From: Clostridia bacterium
GTDB lineage: Bacteria > Bacillota > Clostridia > Lachnospirales > Lachnospiraceae
Length of the DNA stretch: 64,000 nucleotides
NCBI GenBank assembly: GCA_910574835.1
Contig: CAJTDE010000012.1
Location: 1-64,000, forward strand
Direction of reading: 5' to 3'
Shown here: positions 8,742-16,844 of the stretch, piece after piece
Position numbering within the stretch: position 1 is the stretch's first letter
How the letters are laid out: every line of letters starts with the position of its first letter
Made by a program: the position numbers and the translations under genes
Notes under the pieces: generated by a model
The model's database searches: none
Told to the model about the DNA's origin: nothing
Seen by the model: only the letters and a program-made list of their open reading frames with translations

Positions 8742-10028
8742 ATGATATGTATTTCTGGTAAATACAATGAAGGTGTAAAGAAGCTGAGGCAGACGCTGGA
8801 TTGCTTGGGGTCTGCGACAAAAATTATGGTTTTTGAGGATGATGGTTTTTTGCCAAAAGGAATTTCATCTCCTTATGAGTATTACGTTTCCAAACAGAAT
8901 TGTGAACAGCATGTAGAGAGAGGGCTGCATTATGATTCTCTGCAACTGCCGGAAGGCTGGAGTGTCTGGCCAGATGGCCTGGCTGTCTGGGAGAGGCATA
9001 TGGGAATTTACTATATGGGACGTGAGCGGGCGGCCATATATTTTCGTGCGATGCAATCAAGCTATGCGGAAAATCTTGCAGAACCACTAAAAAACAGAAT
9101 CGTCCAGCGCATTGAGTGGCGCATGGAAGATGGCCGGATATATAGAGTAGATTTTTACAATAAGTATGGTTTGAAATATGCGAGTGAATTTCGCAGTGCA
9201 GACGGAGCAGTGGAAACGAAAGTGTTTTATTCTGACACAAATCAGGAAGTTATCGTGGAATATCCGGAAAATGATGTGGTTACATTGTTGGAGCGCGGGG
9301 AGGTAAAAGCTTTTTTTAATTCATGGAAAGAGTTTATAGAGTATTTTATATCAGAAGTAACTGCGGATGAGAAGATGGCATTGCTCATTCAGGATCAAGA
9401 GATGCTGGAAACATTGGATATAAAGCCAGATGCGGAACAGATATGGGGACTCGCATTGTGTCCTGATGATGATTTATTGTTTCAATACGAAAATCTGGGA
9501 GGGAAGAACGGCTTTCGGTTTTATGAGATACCGGAGCATTATCCGGTAAATGCGGCAAAAAGTGAGGCGCTGATTCTGACGAGGTACGACAGAATTGAAA
9601 AGATAGAGGAACTGACGCAGGAATTACCGGAAGTGACATTCCATATCGGAGCAAACACGGCGATGTCAGACCGGCTTATGAATTTGGAAAAACAGGGAAA
9701 CGTGAAGCTTTATCCCGGTCTAAGTCAAGATGTTTTGGATGAGCTATGGGAAAAATGCGACTTTTATCTGGACATCAATCTTTATGGGGAAATCCGCGAT
9801 GCGGTAAACGTGGCGCAGCAGAAAAATTTGCTGGTGATTGGATTTGAAAATACCGTACATCACAAGGAACTCCTCATAAAAGAGTGTGTGTATCCGGCAG
9901 AAGAATATAAAAAAATGGTGCTGGATATCAGGCATATGTTGCAAAACCCTAAATGCGCGCAGGAATTGTTGGCGGTGCAACAAAGGAAGAAAAAAGAGTT
10001 TTATAAGAAGATGAGTATTCTGAAATGA
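8742..10028 (+). CDS. gtfB: GtfB-like accessory glycosyltransferase subunit, divergent copy
   Basis: 428 residues. The first part follows GtfB: EDDGFLPKGISSPYEYY, then IEWRMEDGRIYRVDFYNKYG and a YSDTNQEVIVEY segment; the C-terminal Rossmann-like part has ALILTRYDRIE, DFYLDINLYGE and LVIGFENTVHHKEL. GtfB is the substrate-recognising, catalytically inactive partner of GtfA in the enzyme that puts the first O-GlcNAc on Ser/Thr-rich adhesins. This copy differs from the gtfB at 11557: its N-terminal part is longer, and the central FWQGAIGDEIPGNMQ segment of the other copy is replaced by an unrelated stretch. Start at ATG 8742 after GAGGAG. Its stop overlaps an ATG of the next frame (ATGATG at 10025), so translation is probably coupled. 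Confidence 0.75.
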   Translation: MICISGKYNEGVKKLRQTLDCLGSATKIMVFEDDGFLPKGISSPYEYYVSKQNCEQHVERGLHYDSLQLPEGWSVWPDGLAVWERHMGIYYMGRERAAIYFRAMQSSYAENLAEPLKNRIVQRIEWRMEDGRIYRVDFYNKYGLKYASEFRSADGAVETKVFYSDTNQEVIVEYPENDVVTLLERGEVKAFFNSWKEFIEYFISEVTADEKMALLIQDQEMLETLDIKPDAEQIWGLALCPDDDLLFQYENLGGKNGFRFYEIPEHYPVNAAKSEALILTRYDRIEKIEELTQELPEVTFHIGANTAMSDRLMNLEKQGNVKLYPGLSQDVLDELWEKCDFYLDINLYGEIRDAVNVAQQKNLLVIGFENTVHHKELLIKECVYPAEEYKKMVLDIRHMLQNPKCAQELLAVQQRKKKEFYKKMSILK

Positions 10029-10063
10029 TGAAAAAAATCCGAGTGGGGAGAGGAAAAAAGAAT

Positions 10064-11560
10064 ATGATATACAGCTTTCATCATTTTTATTATTGGTCAA
10101 AAGGCGGTGTGGAGTCAGGGATGGCATATCGGGCGAAGATATTCCGCACCCTGGGGTTGGAAGCCAAATTTGTTTTTGCAACTACGTTCCCAAACGCCAA
10201 CATATGGCATGAAATGCAAATGCTGGGCTTTTTGGATTCAGAAGTTATATGGATGTACGGTTTTTTTTCAGATTGCAGGATTTCACCGGTAACTTATGGG
10301 CTGAAGCAGCTGGAAAATACGTTTGGCGGAAAAGAGTATGCCATTTCCGGAAATGGCGATGTGGTAAAATATGTCTTTCCGGGAGAGCGCTATTATTATC
10401 AGGCATATCTGGCGCCCGGTACGGACGATGCCGTACACAGGGTGGAAATCATTTCGAACGATCGGCTTATCCGAAAAGATTATTATACATACTGTAAAAT
10501 TTATTCGGAATACTATACGCCGATGGAAAATTATTCCCATCTGTATCTGAGAAGGTTTTTTAACGAGGATGGAACGGTTGCCTACGAGGAAGTGATGGGA
10601 AATGAAGCGATGGTAGATGATGTGGTTTTATATAAGTTTCCGGATCGTCTGATTTATTCACGGGAAGAGTTGGTGGGCTACATGATGTCCCGCTTGAAGC
10701 TTACCAGGCAAGATGTCGTCCTGATAGACGGGGAACCGGGAAAAATACATCGTTCAGCTTTTATCTTGAATGCATTTCCGGCAAAAGTTGGTTTTATTCT
10801 TCATGCGAATCATTATATATGCAGCGATGAAGACCATGTTTTTTGGTACCGGATTTATGAATATGCGTTGTCCCATCCTGAAAAAATTGATTTTTATGTG
10901 ACTAATACAGAGGCGCAAAGCGCCCTGTTAAGAGAGCAGTTTAAGCGGTACAAAGAGGTAGAACCTTTAGTAGTGACATTGCCGGCAGCAGGTTTGGATA
11001 AATTAAAATATCCGAAAAACGGCAGGCGCAAACATGCTCTGATTTCTGCAGGACGTCTGGCACCGGGGGAAAAGAATATGAACTGGGTTATCGAGGCGGC
11101 GGTAGAAGCGAGGAAGAGCGTGCCGGATTTGACGCTCGATATTTACGGCGAAGGGGAAGAAGAGGGTAGGTTAAGAGACTTGATACGGCAGTTAGAGTGT
11201 GGGGATTATGTACATCTCTGCGGTTTTCAAAAGCTGGACGAGGTGTATCAGGAGTACGAAGCTTATGTGTCTGCATCCTGGTCAGAAACGTTCGGCGTGA
11301 CGTTATTGGAAGCGGTTGGATCCGGGCTTCCTATTGTTGGGTTTGATTCACCATATGGAATGCAGACGTTTGTCGATGAAGGAGAAAACGGATATAGAGT
11401 TCCGGTGGGGGACGTAGACGGGTTGGGGAAAGGAATCATCAGGTTATTCACGGAAGCGGACATGGAAGGGTTTCGTCAGCATTCTTATGAAAAGGCCAGT
11501 GGTTATCTTATGGAGGCGATGGAAAAGAAATGGGAGAATGTGCTTGGGAAAATGAAATGA
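10064..11560 (+). CDS. gtfA: Accessory Sec system O-GlcNAc transferase GtfA
   Basis: 498 residues when started at ATG 10064 (MIYSFHHFYYW, the usual GtfA N terminus, with AGAGG 10 bases upstream); an in-frame ATG at 10025 overlapping the previous stop would add 13 residues. GtfA is the catalytic GT4 subunit that moves GlcNAc from UDP-GlcNAc to Ser/Thr of SRR proteins. The sequence shows GGVESGMAYRAKIFR, the beta-sheet insertion (RKDYYTYCKIYSEYY, LRRFFNEDGTVAYEE), VGFILHANHY, the donor-site RLAPGEKNMNW, and the retaining E-x7-E motif ETFGVTLLEAVGSGLP. The neighbours on both sides are GtfB-like partners. All family landmarks are intact, so it should be active. Confidence 0.93.
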   Translation: MIYSFHHFYYWSKGGVESGMAYRAKIFRTLGLEAKFVFATTFPNANIWHEMQMLGFLDSEVIWMYGFFSDCRISPVTYGLKQLENTFGGKEYAISGNGDVVKYVFPGERYYYQAYLAPGTDDAVHRVEIISNDRLIRKDYYTYCKIYSEYYTPMENYSHLYLRRFFNEDGTVAYEEVMGNEAMVDDVVLYKFPDRLIYSREELVGYMMSRLKLTRQDVVLIDGEPGKIHRSAFILNAFPAKVGFILHANHYICSDEDHVFWYRIYEYALSHPEKIDFYVTNTEAQSALLREQFKRYKEVEPLVVTLPAAGLDKLKYPKNGRRKHALISAGRLAPGEKNMNWVIEAAVEARKSVPDLTLDIYGEGEEEGRLRDLIRQLECGDYVHLCGFQKLDEVYQEYEAYVSASWSETFGVTLLEAVGSGLPIVGFDSPYGMQTFVDEGENGYRVPVGDVDGLGKGIIRLFTEADMEGFRQHSYEKASGYLMEAMEKKWENVLGKMK

Positions 11561-12879
11561 TTTTGCTGTTTGACAGTTATGACGAAGAAAGCCGGTTTTG
11601 GCATGAGTCCATAAAGCGGGCGGGATACGACCACGTGGCAATTGTCGTACAGGAGGATGATTTTTTACCGGATGGGATTTTCCCGGCGTATGACCTGATT
11701 CTTGGAAATTGTCGTGATAAGGTGAGGAAGGAAAGATATTTCAACGAGATTGCGGTGCCGGATTCCTGGGACATTCATGTCGGGAGTGATGAATCGGGGA
11801 GCGTTTCTTTTCGGCGGGAAGAAAAAGGGACGATTTATTATGTGGAGGCGGAAAAAAAGCGTCTGGTAAAGGCGGTGGATTGGTATGACAGGAAAGGAGT
11901 CGTCCGTTTCCGGGATCATTACAATCGGTATGGAGATCTCTGCGCCCGGACGGTATATGATAATCAGGGGAAACCCATGAGTAAGACATGGTTTTCTTCA
12001 CTGGGACAGGAAATTATTGTGGAAAACCTTGTCAGCGGAGATATCATTCTAAACGATGAAGGCCGGGAGATGTTATTCCAAAAGAAACGAGATGTCATTA
12101 TTTACTATTTTAAAAAGCTTGGTTTTGCAGAAAAAAGGTTTTTGATCAATTCCTTGTCTACGCCGCTCTTTATCTTAACCGGGCTTCCCGGAACAGAAGA
12201 AAAGCGAGATTTGCTGTTCTGGCAAGGGGCGATTGGTGATGAAATTCCGGGAAACATGCAATGGATTCTCAATGGAGGTTCCGGCCGCATAGGAAAAATC
12301 ATTGTGCAAAGGGCAGATACCTATGACAAGCTGATTCAATTAGGCGCTAAGAAGGAAATGTTGTATAAACTGGGATTCATTTATCCGTTTCAGAAAGAAA
12401 ATCGACACAAACTCAAAGCGCTCATCTGCACCCGATTTGATAAAATAGAGCATAGCAGGGAATTGATTGAAGCGCTTCCTGATATGCATTTTCATATCGC
12501 AGCGCCCACCGTGATGTCGCCGTTGCTGACAGATTTGGAGAAATACGGAAATGTAAGTTTATATCCGGCAGTGGCCGCAGATGTTTTGGAGCAATTGTTC
12601 CAGGATTGTGATTATTATTTTGACATCAATTATTATGGAGAGTTTGCATCTGCGAACTATAGGGCATTTCTTCATAACCAGTTGATTTTTGCATTTGAGG
12701 AAACCGTGCATGAAAAAGATTATGTGGCAGAGGAGCATATTTACCCCATAACGGAATTTGAAGTGATGAAAGCGGATGTCAAGTCAATTATGAGCGATGA
12801 CGCTTTGATGGAATGGCATTTGGACAGGCAGCATAAGCGAGCCGCGGCAGAAGACCAGGAAAGATATAGAAGGATTTAA
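11557..12879 (+). CDS. gtfB: Accessory Sec system glycosylation chaperone GtfB
   Basis: 440 residues from ATG 11557, whose ATGA overlaps the gtfA stop, the standard gtfA-gtfB coupling; the in-frame ATG at 11530 lies inside gtfA and is rejected. Family landmarks are MILLFDSYDEES, VQEDDFLPDGI, VKAVDWYDRKGVVRFRDHYN, SLGQEIIVENLVSGDIIL, DLLFWQGAIGDEIPGNMQ, ALICTRFDKIEHSRELIEAL and YYFDINYYGEF. GtfB binds the adhesin acceptor and stabilises GtfA, and together they form the first glycosyltransferase. This is the canonical copy; the gene at 8742 is a second, divergent one. It is the last gene of the glycosylation block, and no obvious terminator follows. Confidence 0.92.
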   Translation: MILLFDSYDEESRFWHESIKRAGYDHVAIVVQEDDFLPDGIFPAYDLILGNCRDKVRKERYFNEIAVPDSWDIHVGSDESGSVSFRREEKGTIYYVEAEKKRLVKAVDWYDRKGVVRFRDHYNRYGDLCARTVYDNQGKPMSKTWFSSLGQEIIVENLVSGDIILNDEGREMLFQKKRDVIIYYFKKLGFAEKRFLINSLSTPLFILTGLPGTEEKRDLLFWQGAIGDEIPGNMQWILNGGSGRIGKIIVQRADTYDKLIQLGAKKEMLYKLGFIYPFQKENRHKLKALICTRFDKIEHSRELIEALPDMHFHIAAPTVMSPLLTDLEKYGNVSLYPAVAADVLEQLFQDCDYYFDINYYGEFASANYRAFLHNQLIFAFEETVHEKDYVAEEHIYPITEFEVMKADVKSIMSDDALMEWHLDRQHKRAAAEDQERYRRI

Positions 12880-12999
12880 CAGAAGTCCATGCGTCCCCGA
12901 TAGGAGGTTGCTTTTCTTTCATAGAGGAATATACTCTTCTGTACACATGGAACTGACTGGTCGGCAGGCAGTATTGAGGATAGAGAAGAGGCTTCTAAT

Positions 13000-13326
13000 A
13001 TGGCAGATGGTGAAAGAAAACTGCAAATGATTGTAGATGGACAGGAAATCGCAATTACTCTTTATAATACGCCGGCAGCAAACGCATTATATATTCTGTT
13101 TCCTTTGGAATTGTCTTTTGGAGATTTCAAATGGATTGAGAAAGTCAGTTATCTTTCGGAAGAACTGCCAGCGGAAGGCGAACCGGACAGCTGTGCTTCG
13201 GATGTGGGAAATCTATGCCTATATGCTCCGTGGGGGAATCTTTCGATTTTTTATCAAGATTTTCAGTTTGAACAGAAAACGCTAATAATTTTATTAAGAT
13301 ACATTGAATCAGTTGGATGTTTATGA
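13000..13326 (+). CDS. Cyclophilin-like fold protein, C terminus altered
   Basis: 108 residues resembling the small cyclophilin-like family (COG2164): LYNTPAANALYILFPLELSFGD, KVSYLSEELPAEGEP and LCLYAPWGNLSIFYQDF are its typical segments. No catalytic assignment is possible. The last 20 residues (QFEQKTLIILLRYIESVGCL) do not fit the usual ending; in another frame the same bases read ENANNFIKI, which looks like the expected GLIxLGxI region. A pair of small indels may therefore have scrambled the end. The start at ATG 13000 has AGAGG about ten bases upstream. It stands apart from the glycosylation genes. Confidence 0.65.
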   Translation: MADGERKLQMIVDGQEIAITLYNTPAANALYILFPLELSFGDFKWIEKVSYLSEELPAEGEPDSCASDVGNLCLYAPWGNLSIFYQDFQFEQKTLIILLRYIESVGCL

Positions 13327-13627
13327 TAATATTTAGAACAACAAATCCCAATTTGGAGCATGATACGCAGTGGACATTATCGAATAGTTCAGTACAGATA
13401 ACAAAGAATATTGGCTCTTAAAAATAAAACAGCCTTAACTGCTGAAACCCGCATAGTTACTGTATTTTAATTGAATACTGCTTTTCACTTACAAAGATGC
13501 TTGCGGGAGCTCTGGAAAAGCTGAATGGAAAGCCGCACGGAAAGGGCGATATAAGCTTTCGGATTCCGATGTTCCGGTCTCTGGACGTGATATTTTTTTT
13601 GGAATTAAAAATTTTGAATATGATAAA
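13327..13627. other. Gap of about 300 bases without a clear gene
   Basis: Short frames on both strands here have no recognisable domain. The plus-strand frame feeding into the zinc-ribbon gene is open from 13475, and a T8 run lies at 13593-13600 just before that gene. The stretch may hold remains of a decayed gene; I see no promoter or terminator that I trust. Confidence 0.4.
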
Positions 13628-13945
13628 TTGGTTATCTGTGGTCATTGCGGCTCTTATGGACGGTATCAGGTATATATGATTTATATGTGCCTGTCTTTAT
13701 TCTTTATACCATGTGTTAAATGGAACAGGCAGTATTATGTGAAGGCTACGTGCTGCAATATCATCTATTCCCTTGATCCCGAGGTTGGAAAACGAATTGC
13801 AAGGGGAGAAAATCCGGAGATACTGCCTCAGAATCTCACACAGGTACAGGCGGGATATAAAAGCAGAATCAAAAGCTGTGAGAACTGCGGATTAGAGACA
13901 CGGGAGGATTTTGGATTCTGCCCAAAATGCGGAAAGAGATTTTAG
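13628..13945 (+). CDS. Zinc-ribbon protein with unclear or damaged start
   Basis: The frame encodes two zinc-ribbon-like Cys pairs, CGHC near the N terminus and CENCG...CPKCG at the C terminus, around a hydrophobic stretch (YMIYMCLSLFFIPC) and LDPEVGKRIARGENPEILP. This is the pattern of a small, uncharacterised Clostridial zinc-ribbon family. The coordinate given is a TTG codon with no convincing ribosome site. The frame is open further upstream and reads FFGIKNFEYDKLVICGHCG, which looks like the real N terminus but has no start codon. A GTG at 13587 would supply it if the T8 run at 13593-13600 had one more T. It may be a pseudogene, slippage-dependent, or affected by a sequencing error. Confidence 0.5.
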   Translation: MVICGHCGSYGRYQVYMIYMCLSLFFIPCVKWNRQYYVKATCCNIIYSLDPEVGKRIARGENPEILPQNLTQVQAGYKSRIKSCENCGLETREDFGFCPKCGKRF

Positions 13946-13950
13946 CATAT

Positions 13951-15132
13951 ATGAAAAAGAAGAAAATATGTGCCTTTATAGGGCTTCTGCTTTTATGCCT
14001 TGGATTTTTCGGCGGCTGTGGCAGCCCTCCGGATGATAAGGCGGAAAATGAAAGCGCAAAGGATAATATCCCATACACCTATGCAGGGGATAGCAGGCTG
14101 AAATTCATGAATCATGAGACCTGTGAGTATGACAGAGACGCCTCTTTTTCTGAAAACAGCTTTAATTATGTACAGATGAACAAAAGCTATGATGAGGAAG
14201 AGAGGGCGGATATTTCCCATGCATATTTTGATGAACACCATCGCCTATTGTATGTCTTGGGGTATTCGCCTGCCATATTGAGCGGCAGCAGAAGCTATTG
14301 CGAAGAAAATATTTACCAGAGGAATGATACGGAAAATACATGCAGATACATATATTTTAAGTCAAATAGTATGCCCTACGAGGACGGCTTTTATGTGGCG
14401 TTCCGCTATATGTTTGAGGTTTCCGATTATCAGTTCGATGAAGAGGGCAGGCTGCACCATAGCCTGACCTATCGGCGTGATGTAGGTTCCGATCCAAACG
14501 GCTACAGTGAGGAGCTTTTCTTCAGCCGTGGATATGAGGCGTACTATGACGGAGATTGTCTTATGGGAGAGCTTAACTACTATGATTACTGGGGGACAAA
14601 TGAAGTAGGTGCATGGGAATATCGGATCTACCAGTACGATGAGCAGGGAAAACGTATTCTGGAGGTGGCTACGACAGAAGATGAGATCACTCTCTGCACA
14701 TATGAATATCAGGAGGATGCAGGTTTGGTAGATGTGTATACATATCTGGTCACAGAGGATTGGGAGCTTACCTGTGATGATGGAAGGATCTGCTATTTTC
14801 GTCCCCAATGGGGAGCGCCTGCAGTCAAAATTGTGGCAGAAGACGGGACCGTTGAAAAAGAACTTTTTTACGGAAAAGCTATGGACCTGGGACAGCAGCA
14901 CTATCTGATTCCGGATGAGGTGGAGAAGACGGTGGATGATCACATGTATATGGTGAGTCCCGGTGACTGCCTTTGGAATATAGCGTACAAACGCTATGGG
15001 CATGGTGAATATTATGATCTGATTTACCGCATGAACCGGAATATTATCGGCGGGGATGAAGAATTGCTTCTGCCGGGGATGCGCTTGTATGTACCGGAGG
15101 TTGGAAATGCACAGGATACGAAAGTAAATTAG
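13951..15132 (+). CDS. LysM-domain lipoprotein
   Basis: 393 residues from ATG 13951. The N terminus is a lipoprotein signal (MKKKK, hydrophobic run, lipobox GFFGGC with Cys23), so the protein should be lipidated and held on the outer face of the membrane. The middle is acidic and Tyr-rich with no domain I recognise. Residues about 332-385 form a LysM peptidoglycan-binding domain (MVSPGDCLWNIAYKRYG ... LLLPGMRLYVPE). An in-frame ATG at 13927 overlapping the zinc-ribbon gene is possible; neither start has a strong ribosome site. Likely a cell-wall-attached surface protein of unknown role. Confidence 0.8.
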   Translation: MKKKKICAFIGLLLLCLGFFGGCGSPPDDKAENESAKDNIPYTYAGDSRLKFMNHETCEYDRDASFSENSFNYVQMNKSYDEEERADISHAYFDEHHRLLYVLGYSPAILSGSRSYCEENIYQRNDTENTCRYIYFKSNSMPYEDGFYVAFRYMFEVSDYQFDEEGRLHHSLTYRRDVGSDPNGYSEELFFSRGYEAYYDGDCLMGELNYYDYWGTNEVGAWEYRIYQYDEQGKRILEVATTEDEITLCTYEYQEDAGLVDVYTYLVTEDWELTCDDGRICYFRPQWGAPAVKIVAEDGTVEKELFYGKAMDLGQQHYLIPDEVEKTVDDHMYMVSPGDCLWNIAYKRYGHGEYYDLIYRMNRNIIGGDEELLLPGMRLYVPEVGNAQDTKVN

Positions 15133-15176
15133 AAAAAGGAGAAGTATTTTCAGAAATAGGGATGGAAAAAGATTCG

Positions 15177-15351
15177 GTTACAATTCACACCCACGCCAGT
15201 TTTTGAAAAGTTTTTATTTGATAAGGGTGCGAATTGTAACAGGGACTGCCCATTTAAAGTCGCCTTCGGCGAGGGGCAGTCCCTTCGGCCCCATAACTGT
15301 ATCGGCTCCACGCCAATCAGCGGAGTGATTGGCGTGGGTGTGAAAAGTAAC
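15177..15351. mobile_element. MITE-like palindromic element with 8-bp target duplication
   Basis: The element is 175 bp and non-coding. Its ends are near-perfect 22-bp terminal inverted repeats (15177-15198 and 15330-15351, 20 of 22 matching), starting GTTAC and containing CACACCCACGCCA. It is flanked on both sides by the same eight bases, AAGATTCG (15169-15176 and 15352-15359), the footprint of a transposition event. Inside are further hairpins: GTTACAATTC/GAATTGTAAC (15177-15186 with 15231-15240), GGGACTGCCC with its complement (15242-15251 with 15274-15283), TCGCC/GGCGA, and a perfect 12-bp pair at 15308-15319 with 15326-15337. It carries no transposase and would need one in trans. Confidence 0.85.
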
Positions 15352-15454
15352 AAGATTCGTGCATATGTCGTGCGAAATTATAGTAGAAGGTTTACAAAAA
15401 CAGACAAATGCGTTAAAATAAAAAAAAGGCTGTCGTGAAAGGAGTAATTGGAGG

Positions 15455-15814
15455 ATGCAGGAGAAAAGAAACAGCAGGCGTATGAGCCTGTCCGCTAAAT
15501 TATTGATTAAAAATATGCATGATACTTCCGATAAGCCGGAAGAGATTGAAATTGAAGTGCTGGATGTATCAAAGACAGGCGTAGGGTTTATTTGCAATAC
15601 GCCCCTAACCATCGGGGCGGTATATGAGACTCTTTTAAAGATTTGGAATGATGATGAGATCCACGCATTTTTAAAGGTTGTTCGGATAGAACAGACCGAG
15701 GACGAAAAGTATATGTGTGGAACAATTTTCATAGGGCTGCCGGAGATGAACGCTGCGCGTATAGAGGTTTATGAGCTTATGACCCGGATACAGGGAGAAG
15801 AAGGAGCACAATAA
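15455..15814 (+). CDS. PilZ-domain protein, predicted c-di-GMP binder
   Basis: 119 residues forming little more than one PilZ domain. The two c-di-GMP signature elements are present: RNSRR (RxxxR, residues 5-9) and DVSKTGVGF (D/NxSxxG, about residue 40). No output domain is attached, so it would act by binding a partner after sensing cyclic di-GMP, as PilZ proteins controlling motility or surface polysaccharide do; the partner is unknown. The start at ATG 15455 has AAAGGAG and TTGGAGG upstream. It stands alone between the MITE-like element and the first tRNA cluster. Confidence 0.85.
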   Translation: MQEKRNSRRMSLSAKLLIKNMHDTSDKPEEIEIEVLDVSKTGVGFICNTPLTIGAVYETLLKIWNDDEIHAFLKVVRIEQTEDEKYMCGTIFIGLPEMNAARIEVYELMTRIQGEEGAQ

Positions 15815-16138
15815 CAGATATGGATATCAGATCCAAGTCAGTTACAATTCGCGCCGTACAGTCAAACAGATGTCTCAGCTTGACTTGCTGCCTGCAAAAA
15901 GAAAAGCTATCCGGAATGCGGCACGGTGGGAATTGTGGCTGGCTTGAGTTATTGGTACCTTATAAATGGCAATCTGCCTTAATGAAAAGTTTCATATAAT
16001 TGCTGAATATAAAGCTGAATAAATGCTGAATATGATTGCAAAAAATGCTTGCCAAAACAAAGGATTTGTGGTAACATCTAAGATGTCGCTAAGCTGGTAA
16101 GGTAAAAGAGACATGCCCCAAGGGGCAGAAAAGAACAA
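15815..16138. other. Intergenic stretch before the first tRNA cluster
   Basis: No gene seen. At 15841 the bases GTTACAATTCGC repeat the start of the MITE-like element 660 bp upstream (its internal arm), without a partner end, so this may be a decayed copy. The right part holds the probable tRNA promoter at 16049-16077. Confidence 0.5.
16049..16077 (+). promoter_or_regulatory. Probable sigma-A promoter of the first tRNA cluster
   Basis: TTGCCA (16049-16054), a 17-base spacer and TAACAT (16072-16077), about 60 bases before the first tRNA. The -35 element is good and the -10 only fair. Confidence 0.5.
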
Positions 16139-16210
16139 GGCTCCTTGGTCAAGCGGTTAAGACATCGCCCTTTCACGGCGGTAACACGGGTTCGATTCCC
16201 GTAGGAGTCA
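16139..16210 (+). tRNA. tRNA-Glu (TTC)
   Basis: Complete cloverleaf. The acceptor arm GGCTCCT pairs with AGGAGTC, the anticodon loop reads TTC, and the T-arm has GGTTCGATTCC. No CCA is encoded. First of five closely spaced tRNA genes. Confidence 0.95.
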
Positions 16211-16224
16211 TTTAGCGATAGCTT

Positions 16225-16298
16225 GGACCCATAGCTCAGTTGGTTAGAGCAACCGGCTCATAACCGGTCGGTCCTGGGTTCGAGTCCCCGTGGGTCCA
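16225..16298 (+). tRNA. tRNA-Met (CAT)
   Basis: Acceptor GGACCCA pairs with TGGGTCC; the anticodon loop in CCGGCTCATAACCGG gives CAT. The first base pair is a normal G-C pair and the anticodon stem lacks the three G-C pairs of the initiator, so elongator Met is most likely, although a lysidine-modified Ile tRNA cannot be excluded. No CCA encoded. Confidence 0.92.
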
Positions 16299-16327
16299 CT
16301 TTTTAAGTAAATAGTAACATATAATCT

Positions 16328-16401
16328 GGCCCGATGGCTCAGTTGGTTAGAGCGCCGCCCTGTCACGGCGGAGGTCGTGGGTTCGAGTCCCATTCGGGTC
16401 G
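16328..16401 (+). tRNA. tRNA-Asp (GTC)
   Basis: Acceptor GGCCCGA pairs with TCGGGTC, discriminator G; the anticodon loop in CCGCCCTGTCACGGCGG gives GTC. No CCA encoded. Confidence 0.95.
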
Positions 16402-16427
16402 TTTAAGCTGTATAAGGCTTATAAGTC

Positions 16428-16500
16428 GGGATCTTAGCTCAGCTGGGAGAGCATCTGCCTTACAAGCAGAGGGTCATAGGTTCGAGCCCTATAGGTCCCA
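16428..16500 (+). tRNA. tRNA-Val (TAC)
   Basis: Acceptor GGGATCT pairs with AGGTCCC; the anticodon arm TCTGC CTTACAA GCAGA gives TAC. No CCA encoded. Confidence 0.95.
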
Positions 16501-16524
16501 TTTTACAGAGTAATCTGTAGAAAT

Positions 16525-16610
16525 GCCGGCATGGCGGAACTGGCAGACGCACAGGACTTAAAATCCTGCGGGACTAATCTCCCGTACCGGTTCGATTCCG
16601 GTTGCCGGCA
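16525..16610 (+). tRNA. tRNA-Leu (TAA)
   Basis: Acceptor GCCGGCA pairs with TGCCGGC; the anticodon arm CAGGA CTTAAAA TCCTG gives TAA, and a long variable arm typical of class II tRNAs is present. No CCA encoded. Confidence 0.95.
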
Positions 16611-16622
16611 TTAGCGGAGATG

Positions 16623-16661
16623 GAGGAGATGTTGTATTACGGCATTTCCTCGTTTCATTTT
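16623..16661 (+). terminator. Weak terminator after the first five tRNAs
   Basis: GAGGAGATG (16623-16631) pairs with CATTTCCTC (16643-16651) and is followed by a T-rich GTTTCATTTT. The loop is long and the T-run broken, so efficiency should be modest. Confidence 0.45.
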
Positions 16662-16766
16662 ACAAAAAAGATTTATATGTTTGTGAGCGGCGCAGGTGAG
16701 GTTACTGGTCATAGAGTGAACAGCAACTAGGTGAGAATAACAACGGAAAAAATTTTATAAAAAAGG

Positions 16767-16795
16767 TTGATTTCTTATTCGCTTTGTGCTATGAT
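16767..16795 (+). promoter_or_regulatory. Sigma-A promoter of tRNA-Arg
   Basis: TTGATT (16767-16772), exactly 17 bases, TATGAT (16790-16795), 50 bases before the tRNA-Arg gene. Confidence 0.7.
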
Positions 16796-16844
16796 AATCA
16801 GGCAGTCAAGGAGCAGACATGCCGGGCTGTAAGGGATTAGATAT

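Noticed and set aside
14362-15003. 213-codon minus-strand frame opposite the LysM lipoprotein
   Set aside because: Antisense shadow of a gene with a clear signal peptide and LysM domain; no domain of its own.
15177-15351. The palindromic element as a structured ncRNA or riboswitch
   Set aside because: The perfect 8-bp flanking duplication and terminal inverted repeats fit transposition better, and no gene lies close enough downstream in a regulated position.
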